Shown piece after piece: positions 1 to 9,308 of a stretch of DNA of 64,000 bases; positions within the stretch are counted from its first letter, which is position 1; the number at the start of each line of letters is the position of its first letter. Source of the stretch: Cyanophora paradoxa (lineage: Eukaryota; Glaucocystophyceae; Cyanophorales; Cyanophoraceae). The notes below the pieces were generated by a model, which worked only from the letters and a program-made list of their open reading frames with translations, did not search any database and was not told the DNA's origin. The DNA is taken from NCBI GenBank assembly GCA_004431415.1, contig QPMI01000535.1, positions 434,001-498,000 of the forward strand. Reading direction: 5' to 3'. Position numbers and translations under genes: made by a program.

Positions 1-205
1 TGTAAGACTGGGCCCAAGCTTTAAGTTTCTACCCCCTTCTTGAGCCGGCTCGAGCCGCGGCTAGCGGGCTTAGTCCGCCGGGCTACTAGTAGAGCCTGTT
101 GCTAGTAGCGGCTCGAGGCCCTGAGCAGCCTCAGAGCAGGCTAGCGCTGCCGGCGCCGGCTGCCGTGCCACGGTGGGGCCGGGCCGGCGCCGTGGCCAGA
201 GTTCC

Positions 206-244
206 AAAATTTTTTGTGGGCCCAGGAGACCCCCAAAAAATTTT
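206..244. repeat. AT-rich inverted repeat (hairpin 1)
   Basis: Perfect 11-bp arms, AAAATTTTTTG at 206-216 and its reverse complement at 234-244, enclose a 17-base GC-rich loop. A second hairpin with the same arms and a similar loop lies at 601-638. What they belong to is unknown; a decayed small transposon is one possibility. Confidence 0.7.
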
Positions 245-600
245 AAAACTTTTTAAACATTTTTGAAAAATTTCTCAAAAATTTTTGCCATACAAACGAG
301 AAGGCACGTTCCAGAGGCGCGCAAACGCGCTCTAAACGTGCTCTTAAGGTCCTCTTAACATTCTTGTAGCATGGGAAGTGGTCAGAAGTTTTATTTCGAG
401 CCCATTTGGGCGAAGGCACACTCATGAATTTCCTAGGGCTCGCCAGGGGTACAGTGAGGTCTGACCCTTATCGACGTGCAGAGTGCCCCTATCGCATTGC
501 TTATCGCTTAAACTTCATTATACATGCAAGAGATACGTATAGGAAGCTTATTACGACGTGTTCTGCACGAGAAAAGGGCCCCCCGAATATTTTCTCGAGC

Positions 601-638
601 AAAATTTTTTGAGCGTCCAGCCGAGACCAAAAAATTTT
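601..638. repeat. AT-rich inverted repeat (hairpin 2)
   Basis: Same 11-bp arms as the hairpin at 206-244 (601-611 and 628-638) around a 16-base loop that also contains CCAG and GACC. Both hairpins continue to the right into runs of short A/T blocks. The resemblance of arms and loop suggests a shared origin. Confidence 0.7.
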
Positions 639-1212
639 GCAAAAATTTTACAAAAAATTTTGTTTTATTTTTCGAAAAATGTTTCGGCCGGAACCCTGGC
701 CGTGGCCATGTGCCATGTGGCACCTCAGCCGCACCTGTCACCTGTACATGTGCTGCTGAGGCTGTGCATGTGACAGCCTCTGACAGGCACTGACAGGCTG
801 TGCACGTGCCCACGCCGGCCCCACCGGCCCCCACGGTGGCAGGCTCTGCCAGCTGCAGGCTGCAGCTGGCCGGCCCAGCTGCCTCAGTTCCGGCGCCGGC
901 GCAGTGCCATGTTGCACGCGTACAGCGGCGGCTGCGGCGCACTAGTACGTACTGAGTATACGTACGCGTACGGGGCCGGCGGCGGGTTAAGGTTTTAGCC
1001 TACCCTGCCAGAAAGCTCTCATTAGCGCCGGGAGCTCCAGATCTCCCGCGACATCGCATCCCGAGTCCCGACTCGGACGTGGACAGCTGACGCGGCGACA
1101 GCAGCAGCTGCACAGCAGCGAAAGCTCGCTGCGAGGCCGCGAGGAAGGTTAACGAAAGCGAAGGCCAGCACGCTCGGCTGGTTCGTGACCCGTGTCAGCC
1201 GGTCGTCGTGCG

Positions 1213-4200
1213 ATGAATGCGAGCGCCCCGACAGCCGACCGCGCTCAGTGCCGGTGCGTTCAGTGCGTCAGGCGCGGGTGGATCATTGCGTATGCCGCCT
1301 AATCGAGCGCGCTCAGGTATTTCGTGCTGGGAAGGTGTACATGGGGTGAGCCGCGGCCGGTCGCCGGATCCGATAGCAACGACACGCAACCGCACGCGCT
1401 CATTGTGCGATTGCAGGGACCACATGCAAGTTCTCGCACGACGGCAGCGCGGAAGTCGGCGCCGCGATGGTTGGCGCTTTCGGCAGACCACTTGGGCCGG
1501 GGCGGCCTATGTGCCGCTTGTTCCAGCGAGGGGCTTGCCATTACGCTCAGGTTCGCTTTCGACGTGCATCTGCTTCACGAATGGCACGTGGGAACCGCGC
1601 GTCTCACGCGTGCGTTCGTGCGCAGTGCAAGTTCAGCCACGGCGAGGACGAGGGAGCAGCTGGCGGCGGCATGCAGGCATATGCATTCCCCTATCCCGGC
1701 ATCGTGCAGCAGGGATACATTTACCCCCAGCTGGACGGGACAGCGGGCGTCGTCGTGACGAACGATCCCGCCGAGTACCACAGCCAGGGCTCGTGGCAGC
1801 AGGCGCAGCCGCAACAGCAGCAACAGCAGCAGCAGCAGCAGCAGCAGCAAGTGCAGCTGCAGGGGCATGCGATGGCGCCCGGGAGCTCGCCGGACCCGAG
1901 GCTCGTCTCTCAGATCCACATGCAGCACCCGCAGGCACTGCACACGCAAGGCCAGCCCCCGCAACTGCAGGGGCACGCCCAGCCGCAGCCGGGCCCTTCG
2001 GGCCTCGCTTTCCCCACCCAGTCCCACCTCCCTCCGGTGCAATCCGTGTCCCCTCCCCCCCGGCCTGGCCAGCAGCAGCAGCAGCAGCAGCAGCTCGCGC
2101 TCTCTCGAACGCCCCCGCAGCAGCTACAACAGGCACCTGCCCCGCCCCCACTGCGACAGTCGCCGCCTCCTCAGCAGGGATCAACTCCAGTGCCTCAGCA
2201 CGTTGCCGCTCAAGGGGCGAGCCTGTCGGGATCTGGTGGGAGCGCCTCCAATGGCGCGGAGCAGGAAGTGTGCAGGTCCGTGCGGGCTCGCCAAGGGGCA
2301 GTCTCTGCGTCTCGTCGATCGCCCCTCACAAACACCCGTACCGCAGGTATTACCAGCGCACAGGCCGCTGCAAGTATGGGCAGGCCTGTAACTTAGTAAG
2401 GTGAGCGCACGCGTGTTCTACCGTGTTCTCCGTGCCTATACGTACCAGTCACTTGGACGGAATCTCGATCTCGGGCTCTAGACGGTTATACATTCACGGC
2501 CGGCACTCCTTATTTTCATTCCCAATCGTACCGATCGCGATAAACACCCCCACTATATATATCCACGGCCGTAGAGCGTCGTGATGACGCGTTGCGGCAG
2601 TTTATCCACGACTACTCGCCAAGCGCTGCGGGCGGCGGCGGCGGCGGCGGCGGCGCGGGACCGGGACCGGGCCTCGTGCAGGCGGCCCCGATGAGCCACT
2701 TCGCGACGGCGATACCGATCGACCCGGAGTCCTACCGCATCCTGCAGGCGGGGGGGTCCATCCCCGTGGCCCTCCCCGCGATGGCGGCCGGCGTCCACCA
2801 CGCGGCCCTGGGCGGCGTGCACGCGCACCCGCACGGCCTGGTCGTCCAAGGCCATGGCCACGGACAGGGCGGCCCCGCGGACATGCCCGGCGTGGCACCG
2901 CTGCCCATGGCCGCCGCCTACACCGTGGCGTACAGGCAGCATCAGGCGATGCCGCCCGCCGCCGGCATGACGCAGCAGCAGGCCGCGCAGGTTCGTAGCT
3001 TCGTGGTCGTGCACACGAGATCTTTGCGCGGCGGATCGCCCACGAGAACGTTGCTGCAGCTGATCGAGCTGCCTCGCGCGCGCAGATGGCCGCACTGTAC
3101 CGGCAGCACCAGATGCAGCAACAGCACGCGCAGGTGCGAGTCGAAGCGGCTTAAGAGAAACGTTAAACATGACCGGCTGGAGTGCTAGCTCGCGTATATG
3201 TCCCACGCCAGCGACTTGCGCCGGCGTCTCCCGTTCGAGACATCGCGATCGATACTGAGCGCAAGCCTCGCGTCACCCGCGCGCGCAGATGGCCCAGCTG
3301 CAGCACCAGCAGTTGCAGATGATGCAGCAACGCAACTCGCAGCGCCAATCGCCCCACGGCCACGGCCCGCCCGCCTCCCAGGTGCGCCAGTATATATACC
3401 AGTGGCTCGAGAATCGCGATCGGGGCCCGTGCGCCGAAACCTTTTAATCCCCTTAAGGGGTGCACCCCGAGGGCTCTGCCAGTTATATATAGAGCGCTGC
3501 CCTCCGGAACCGCTGCCCCTGTGGACTAGCTATAGATTCAAAGCTGCCCTGTTGACTAGATTCCAAGTTGAGCTGTAGATCTGATATCTACACCTGCATA
3601 AAGAGTCCAATCGATGATGGCGTCGATTCGACTGTCGAGACGCTTTAGCGATAAACGGAATCCTCGCCTCAACGGGATATCGTAATTATTCAACGAGTTA
3701 AGCTTGATCGATCCGCCAAATGTTGGCGAGCTCATCGAAAACAAGCAATAGTGGGCATGATCCTAGGTTCCCCCTGCTGCAGTTGGTAGGGTCTTGCGCG
3801 GCTGTTCACATAACATGGAGATCTAGACCTAGATCTAGATCTAGATCTAGATCTAGAGGGCCGAAAGGTGGAGCAGCCTAGGCCTGGCGATCCTCGCGAT
3901 CGTCCCGCACTGACGGGCGAGGTCGATGCGCGCGCAGCACCTGCCTAGCAACACCAACGCGACGGCTGCGAAGGAGGCGACCAACTCTTCCGGCTACGGC
4001 CAGGTTCGCCCGATCGCGGTCCGCGGCCCGCGACCGCTAACGGCTCCTGGGCTGCGCTTGCGCGTGAAGTGCTGGGCCGGGGCCCGGGCGTCGGGGAGGT
4101 TCCCCACCCGCTTCCGGCGCCGGCGCCGTTGACGCCAATAAAGTTAGAAGGAAGACACGACGATATATCCATGCATATATATATGCGCTGCCTGTCGGGT

Positions 4201-4345
4201 TCGGTTCGCATTCACGCGTTCCGTTGACGCCGGCGCCATGCAGGCGGTGGGGGCGGACATGGGCCACGCGAACGGCAACGGCGACGCCGGATCCGATGGG
4301 TCCGTCGAGGCGCTGGCGTACGGGATGCAGCAGCTCCAGACCTGA
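1213..4345 (+). CDS. CCCH zinc-finger, Gln-rich RNA-binding-type protein
   Basis: Ten exons can be joined: 1213-1253, 1317-1345, 1417-1550, 1626-2275, 2347-2395, 2601-2990, 3086-3133, 3289-3381, 3938-4003 and 4244-4345. All junctions keep frame with GT-AG sites. The start is the ATG at 1213, because exon 1 supplies the first Cys of finger 1. Three CCCH fingers appear: finger 1 (C-x7-C-x5-C-x3-H, split over exons 1-3), finger 2 starting CRLFQRGACHYAQ (C-x7-C-x4-C-x3-H), and finger 3 VCRYYQRTGRCKYGQAC, whose final His comes from exon 6. The spacing before that His depends on the donor chosen (GTAAGG at 2396 gives x4). Between the fingers lie poly-Gln tracts, and the C-terminus is Q/H/M-rich and ends GMQQLQT. 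Family members bind RNA or control mRNA stability; that role here is inferred. The 556-bp intron 3382-3937 holds an AGATCT palindrome array. Confidence 0.85.
3819..3857. repeat. AGATCT/CTAGAT palindromic microsatellite in an intron
   Basis: Tandem six-base units of the palindrome AGATCT with one interruption (GACCT). The array can fold on itself and lies in the longest intron of the CCCH gene. Confidence 0.8.
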
Positions 4346-5685
4346 CCGCGACGGACGCGGCGGCTCGTTATCGGCCCGGACCGCGACGAGAGGTGCCGCC
4401 TTCTTTCCTCCTTTCGTCCTTTCTTTTCTTTTTTCTGAGCCCACATGCCCGACCATGAAATACCAGCACCTGACCGAAGTTTTTCTTTCGCGCAGGCGAA
4501 ACGTCGATGCTCCTTGCCAAGTTGAAGGACCGGAGACCTTATTTCTTCCTTTTTTCAGCTAATCCATATCCGGACTTCCCTATTGTTCCAGTCTTCATTA
4601 TTCTTCACTCTTTTGCACTCTCTCTTCCACACCTTTCCTCGAAATCTCTCATACCCCTTTCGAAATCTCCTTCCGTGCACGCTCCGAGGCTCGCCCGTGA
4701 TGATTTTGACCACGGGCTTTTTCTATTTCTATATCTGCGAGTTCGATTCGGCGCGCCGTTTGGAGGGATCGGAGAGCTGGCAGCCCACTGAGCCTTTTAG
4801 CTTATATTATGCACATCAACGTGTACTTTCAGCAGGCGTGCATCGATGTCGATCATCGGTGTTTCAGATCTACACTGACCCAATACTTGCTAATGATCTT
4901 AGCTTTGCTCGTTTCCAGCTAGAACGCAGGCAGACGTATGATCGGGACCCATGAAAAGGCATCATCAGCGCTAGCAGCTCCCTTAGCTTGCTCCTTTGTC
5001 TCGCTGATCGTAATATTAAGGCTCGGACTTATATAGCTAGCATATATATATTTCTGGACAGTAGTACAAATCATAATCATTGATCATGAATATGCGCATA
5101 CCCGCGCTTTAGCGCAGTGGTATAAGGTCGTGCTACGACCTCCCGGATTCCCGGGTTCGGTTCCTGCTGTTTCCGCTACGTTGTACTTCGAATCCCTGTG
5201 ATTCCCGATACCGTGACTTGTATCCTCGTTGTGTACTACGAGTGGGCACGCCCACCGTAGATCTTTAAAAAAAAAAAAAATGAATATGCGCACCGTAATA
5301 TATTAATACCTTGGCAGTGCAGTATATACGATGGAGTGCACTACCGTAGTACGGTACATATTATTGCGAGTACGCGGTACTTCGAAAAATTCATCATAAT
5401 TATAAAACTAAAGCTACGTATATACATGTACATGGCCAGTGGCCACGCGCGGGCCGGGGCGGGAGGTGAATATTAATTATAATCTGCTCCGGGCGGATCC
5501 GAATTAAAGGTGCAGCTGCCCCGCGGCCGGTACCCGGTGACTCAGTGAGGGCGGGCGGGAGGTGATATATACGTTTACGGATAGACGTCGGCGCTGCTTT
5601 ACAAGCTATTCAAAGTAACTGTATCATATATATAGTGGGGTACAGCAAGCTGGAACGGCCGTCGGACTCGACACGTGCACGAGGG
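4346..5685. other. Convergent spacer with SINE insertion
   Basis: Holds the 3' flanks of the CCCH gene (+) and of the cyclic-nucleotide-binding gene (-). A T/C-rich stretch at 4395-4690 follows the CCCH stop and is probably 3' UTR. A complete short retroelement lies at 5086-5292. The remainder (about 5300-5640) is AT-richer, with ATATAT and TACGTA palindromes and no visible gene. Confidence 0.6.
5086..5292 (+). mobile_element. tRNA-derived SINE with target-site duplication
   Basis: The body (about 5099-5280) starts with a tRNA-like head: an A-box-like TAGCGCAGTGG at 5110-5120 and a B-box-like GGTTCGGTTCC at 5154-5164, about 34 bases apart as in RNA polymerase III promoters. It ends in a run of 14 A (5267-5280). 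The 13-mer ATGAATATGCGCA occurs immediately before the element (5086-5098) and again overlapping the end of the A run (5280-5292), which is a perfect target-site duplication. Head, tail and duplication together are diagnostic of a short interspersed element mobilised by LINE-encoded reverse transcriptase. The intact duplication suggests recent insertion. The roughly 100 bases between the B box and the tail resemble nothing I recognise. Confidence 0.88.
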
Positions 5686-8600
5686 TCACTTCCACTTGCG
5701 GACGAGGCCGACCGAGACCTCCATCATGATCTCGGACTCGGCGGTCCGCCCGTGCCGCAGCCGCGCCGCCGCCGCGCTCCGCGGCGGCCGCCCCGTCGGC
5801 GAGCCCGCCCGCGGGGGCGAGCCCGGCGGGCTCGAGCTCCCCGGCTCCGAGGGGAGGGATCTGGAGAGGTCCGGCAGCGGCCGCGGCTGCGAGAGGCGCT
5901 CGAACCACCTGCGCGGCGCGGCGCGGGCTCGAACCCGCGCGGGGCCGGAGCAGCGAACAGAGAGGCGGGGGGGGGAGGGGGGGGGGGGGGGGGTGCTCCG
6001 CGCACCGCTTCGTGCGGCGCCCGTCGCCCTGCACGTACCCGGCCGCTATGAGGAGGTCGAGCGGGGCGAATCTGCGGTCCGCCCGATGAGCGGGCTGGAG
6101 CCGAGCAGGCTGCGGGCTGCGAGGAGGAGGCGGGAGAGAGGGCACCGCGGGGAGTCGAAGGTGAGGACGCCGGCGCCGGAGGGGTGCCTCAGGATGGGGG
6201 CCGACTGGGCGCGCGCGAGGGCGGCGGCGGAGGCGCCGGCGGAGGCGATGGAGCCGGAGGGCGACGGGAGGGGCGGCAGGCCCCCGGGCGAGGCCGGCGC
6301 GTTGAGGGCCGGGAGGCCGGCCGCCTGCTGGGGCGCCGGCGTCGGCGCCGGGCCGCCGCCGCCCCGCTCCAGGCCCAGGCCCGCCACCGACGTCCGCCGG
6401 CCCTTCCTCGTTCGCGCCATCTGGTGGATCGTGATCTGCCGCGCCCCCGGTGAGTGAGGGCGGCGCCCCGGCGGCCCCGGCCCCTCCCCTGCCCCCGGAT
6501 CCGGACCTGGGCGTCCGTAAACTGGAGGAGGGTACGCGCGCGCTCCTCGAACGTCGTCCGCGAACTCTCGTCGTGCACCACTGCGCCGAAAGTGAGGGGG
6601 GCGCGGGGAGGCGGCGCCGGCCCTTCGGGGGGCGCGCACTCCGCTCGAAGTCGAGCTTGGCGAGCTCGTAGACGTGCGTGCCCCGCATCGCGACGACCGT
6701 GGCCACGCGGCGCCCGCCGTACGCGAGGTACCTTCGAGCGCGCCCCGCGCGTCAGGGCGGCCGGCCCCGCCCGAGGGGGGTGGAGGGGGGGGGGGGGGAG
6801 GGGGATACGCGCACAGGGGGTCCCCGATGAGCTCCCCCGGCTCGACGGTCGTCACGAAGACGATGGACGGGTCCTGCGGGGGTCCGCGGTTTCTTGCAAG
6901 CCCCGAGGCGCCGGGGGAGGGGGGGGGAGGGTACGGCAGCAGACCTGGGCGAGCGCGGGGGGACCGCCGCCGGGTTCGGGGGCGGCGAGGGCCGTCTGCC
7001 GGCTGTCCGACGGCTTCCGCTGGCCCGTCTTCGGGTTCAACACCACCTGCCAGCGCCGGGCCCGCCCGGGATCGAACCCGCGCCACTAGGGGGGCGGGGA
7101 AGGGGGCGGGGCCGGACCTGGATGGCGCACTGGCCCGTCTTGACGATGAAAACGGGCCCGCAGTGATCCCCTTGCCTCATCAGCACTGCGCGGCGCGGGG
7201 TAGCGGAATCAAGGTGGAGCTGCGCAGCGGGGAAGGGGTACGCGGGCGCGCCTTGCCCGGGGAGGAACGAGCGCTGCTTAAGGAGGGGTAGCAGGCGCTC
7301 GAGCCTCCGGTCCGTCCAGTGCGACAGGAGCGGCACCTGTACCCCCCTCAAAGCTCAGCGGGATGGACGGGGACGGGGGAGGACAGGAGGGGTACGCGCG
7401 CCTTCTTCAGGAAGCCAAGGGCGCCCTTCAACTGGTACCTTGCGTCCGTCTGGGGGTTCGGCATGAGTTGGGGATCCTGGGAGGCGGTGGGTTCGGGGTA
7501 CGCGCCTGCGCGATGTCCTCGTACGCCCGCTTCTCGAGGAAGAGTACGTCGACGTTCTCGTTCGCGATGATTGCCGTCGGACGCGGCCGCGGGTTCATGA
7601 GGCACACTGTTGGGGGGGTAGGAGGTCAAGAAGCGGGGGAGGGGACGGGAGAGCTGCGGGGTACAGGGCCGCACCGAACCCGAAGGCGTCCCCCACCGAG
7701 AGCAGGGCGAGGAAGCGGAAGTCGCCCCCGGGTACGGCGTCTGCCGCCTGGGCCGCCCCCGCCATGTCCCCCAGCATCTGCCCGACTATAAGAAAAGGAA
7801 AGGAAAGAAAAGGAAGGGCGGGGGGCAGGGGGGGAGGGGGAGGGGGTACGCGCCTCGAGCCCCTTCTCGGCCGCCAGGTCCGTGACGACGTCGCGCGCGT
7901 ACGCCGAGAGCGACCCGTGCAGGACGATGTACACCCCGTCCTGCGCTCGCGGGCCGCGGGCTCGAATCCGGGCGGCGCGGGTTCCGGGGGTTTCTGATCG
8001 GGCATGGTGCGCACGGGTTCGTCGCCTGTGGAGTAGACGCGCTGTCCGCGGCGGTAGCGGCGCGCGCGGGCGACCTGCCGGCGGACGCTCTGCGGCGGCG
8101 GCGGGCGCTAGGGGAAGAGGGGGGGAGGGTGGGCGCGCCTGGCACATGCGGAGCATCATCTTCTCGCCGCGGCTGTGGAAGAGGCGGTAGGGGAGGAGCC
8201 AGCGGAGCACGCTCCGCAGCTCCTCCTCTTTGCGCTGGGGCGGCCTGCCCCGCCGGCGTCGGCGTCGGCGCCGGCCTCGGGCTGGTGGGGGGCGGGGGGC
8301 GGCGCGCACGGCTTGAGGAGTACGCGGCGCGTGGCCTCCCGCAGGTCGGCCGGCAGGCCCGTGATCGGCGTCGGCGTGAACCCCAGGTCCAGCTTCGCGA
8401 ACCCGTTCAGCTGCCTGCATGCGCCGAGTTTCCCTCTCCGCTCGCACGGGGCGGCGCCAGCGGCGGCGGGGCGGAGGGGGGAGGCCTGGGAGTGATTACC
8501 TCATGCGCTGCATCTTCCATAGCGCCGCGATGAAGACGCCCGAAATGATCCCGACGCTGCGCACAGACGCGCGGCATCAGACCGAGCGGTGTGGCGCGGC

Positions 8601-8868
8601 CGGGGCAGGCGGACCGAAAACGCTTGCGCGCCAGCGCCCTGCGCTCTTCCCACGCGCCGAAGAGAAAGGTGCTCCCCAAGCTGTAGGTACTAACTGGCCT
8701 CTGCGCACATGCCATCAGAAAAGGAAGCAAGGAAGGAAGGAAAGAAGCAAGTGGCACCGGCAGCACATCGTCGGCGTCTAGCTCGAGCACGTTTCTGCTT
8801 CTTATTGCCATAGATGTGTGCGAGGCGCTCCTGAGGAACGACGTGCTAGCTGGCGGGCCCGGCATCAT
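5686..8868 (-). CDS. Protein with two cyclic-nucleotide-binding domains
   Basis: Multi-exon gene. The start is the ATG at 8868; exon 1 (8868-8758) joins in phase to an exon beginning RPVSTYSLGS after a T/C-rich intron ending TGTGCGCAG, then to VGIISGVFIAALWKMQRMR and QLNGFAKLDLGFTPTP. Domain 1 (about 8060-7510) reads RYRRGQRVYSTGDEP, GVYIVLHGSLSAYARDV, FLALLSVGDAFGFGAAL and PRATAIIANENVDVLFLEKR. Domain 2 (about 7340-6640) reads LLPLLKQRSFLPGQ, VLMRQGDHCGPVFIVKTGQC, VTTVEPGELIGD and RRVATVVAMRGTHVYELAK. The Ser/Pro-rich tail ends EVSVGLVRKWK. The phosphate-binding cassette of domain 1 has FGFGAAL where classical cAMP/cGMP sites have FGE-AL, so ligand binding is uncertain. No kinase or channel segment is seen. 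Likely a regulatory or flagellar CNBD2-like protein (inference). Confidence 0.82.
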
Positions 8869-9308
8869 GGTGCTGCACGAGCTGCCTGACTATGGACACT
8901 TCTCCAGCCGCATGCAGACCCTCTAGATCTGCTGCACGCGCCGCTCGGTGCTTACGCAAAGCTAAAGACGGCCGTGCCGAGCCGCTTCTCGAGCCGCATG
9001 CTGGGCTCCTCTCAGCTATCTACGCGCGTGCGGCAAGACCGCCAGTGACTTGCAGGAAAGTGGCCGCAGCGGCAAGTGACCCGCAAGTCGCGGCAAGTCA
9101 CCGCCGCAAGTGTCAGGGTAGGGTACAATCTCAAAGGAGCGGACGGTAAAAAAAGAGCAGCCAAAAGTCGACAGCGCTGTCGGTCTTTAGTCTGCGCACC
9201 GGATTCAGCACAGCACGGACCTGCAGTAGCGTACCGCCCGCAGCCAGGAAGGTTCCAGCAGCGTCCTGATCTGGCCGGGAACTTGTGGGGCGGACGGCCT
9301 GAGGCAGG
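8869..9308. promoter_or_regulatory. Shared divergent upstream region
   Basis: This 440-bp gap lies between the starts of the cyclic-nucleotide-binding gene (-) and the WW-domain gene (+). It holds a cluster of GGCAAGT/GCAAGTC-like words at about 9020-9115 in both orientations, which could be a binding-site array. No TATA box was seen. Confidence 0.45.

Larger units (their letters stand above)
1..1212. other. Spacer without a supported gene
   Basis: No exon-like reading frame is visible. The left part alternates GC-rich palindromic stretches (GGCCGGCGCC, CTAGCAGGCT-like) with AT-rich blocks holding two similar hairpins near 206-244 and 601-638. From about 720 to 900 there are CTGTCA/TGACAG and CTGCAG/CAGCTG short palindromes. 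The last 200 bases before position 1213 are probably the promoter and 5' leader of the zinc-finger gene. No TATA box is obvious. Confidence 0.6.

Noticed and set aside
5105-5165. Functional tRNA gene
   Set aside because: A and B boxes are present but no complete acceptor stem pairs around them, and the unit ends in an A tail with a target-site duplication, so it is a SINE head.
8790-8926. Plus-strand frame reading GPGIMVLHELPDYGHF, resembling a dienelactone hydrolase
   Set aside because: It is antisense to exon 1 of the cyclic-nucleotide-binding gene, which joins in phase with its next exon. No start or further hydrolase exons exist on the plus strand.
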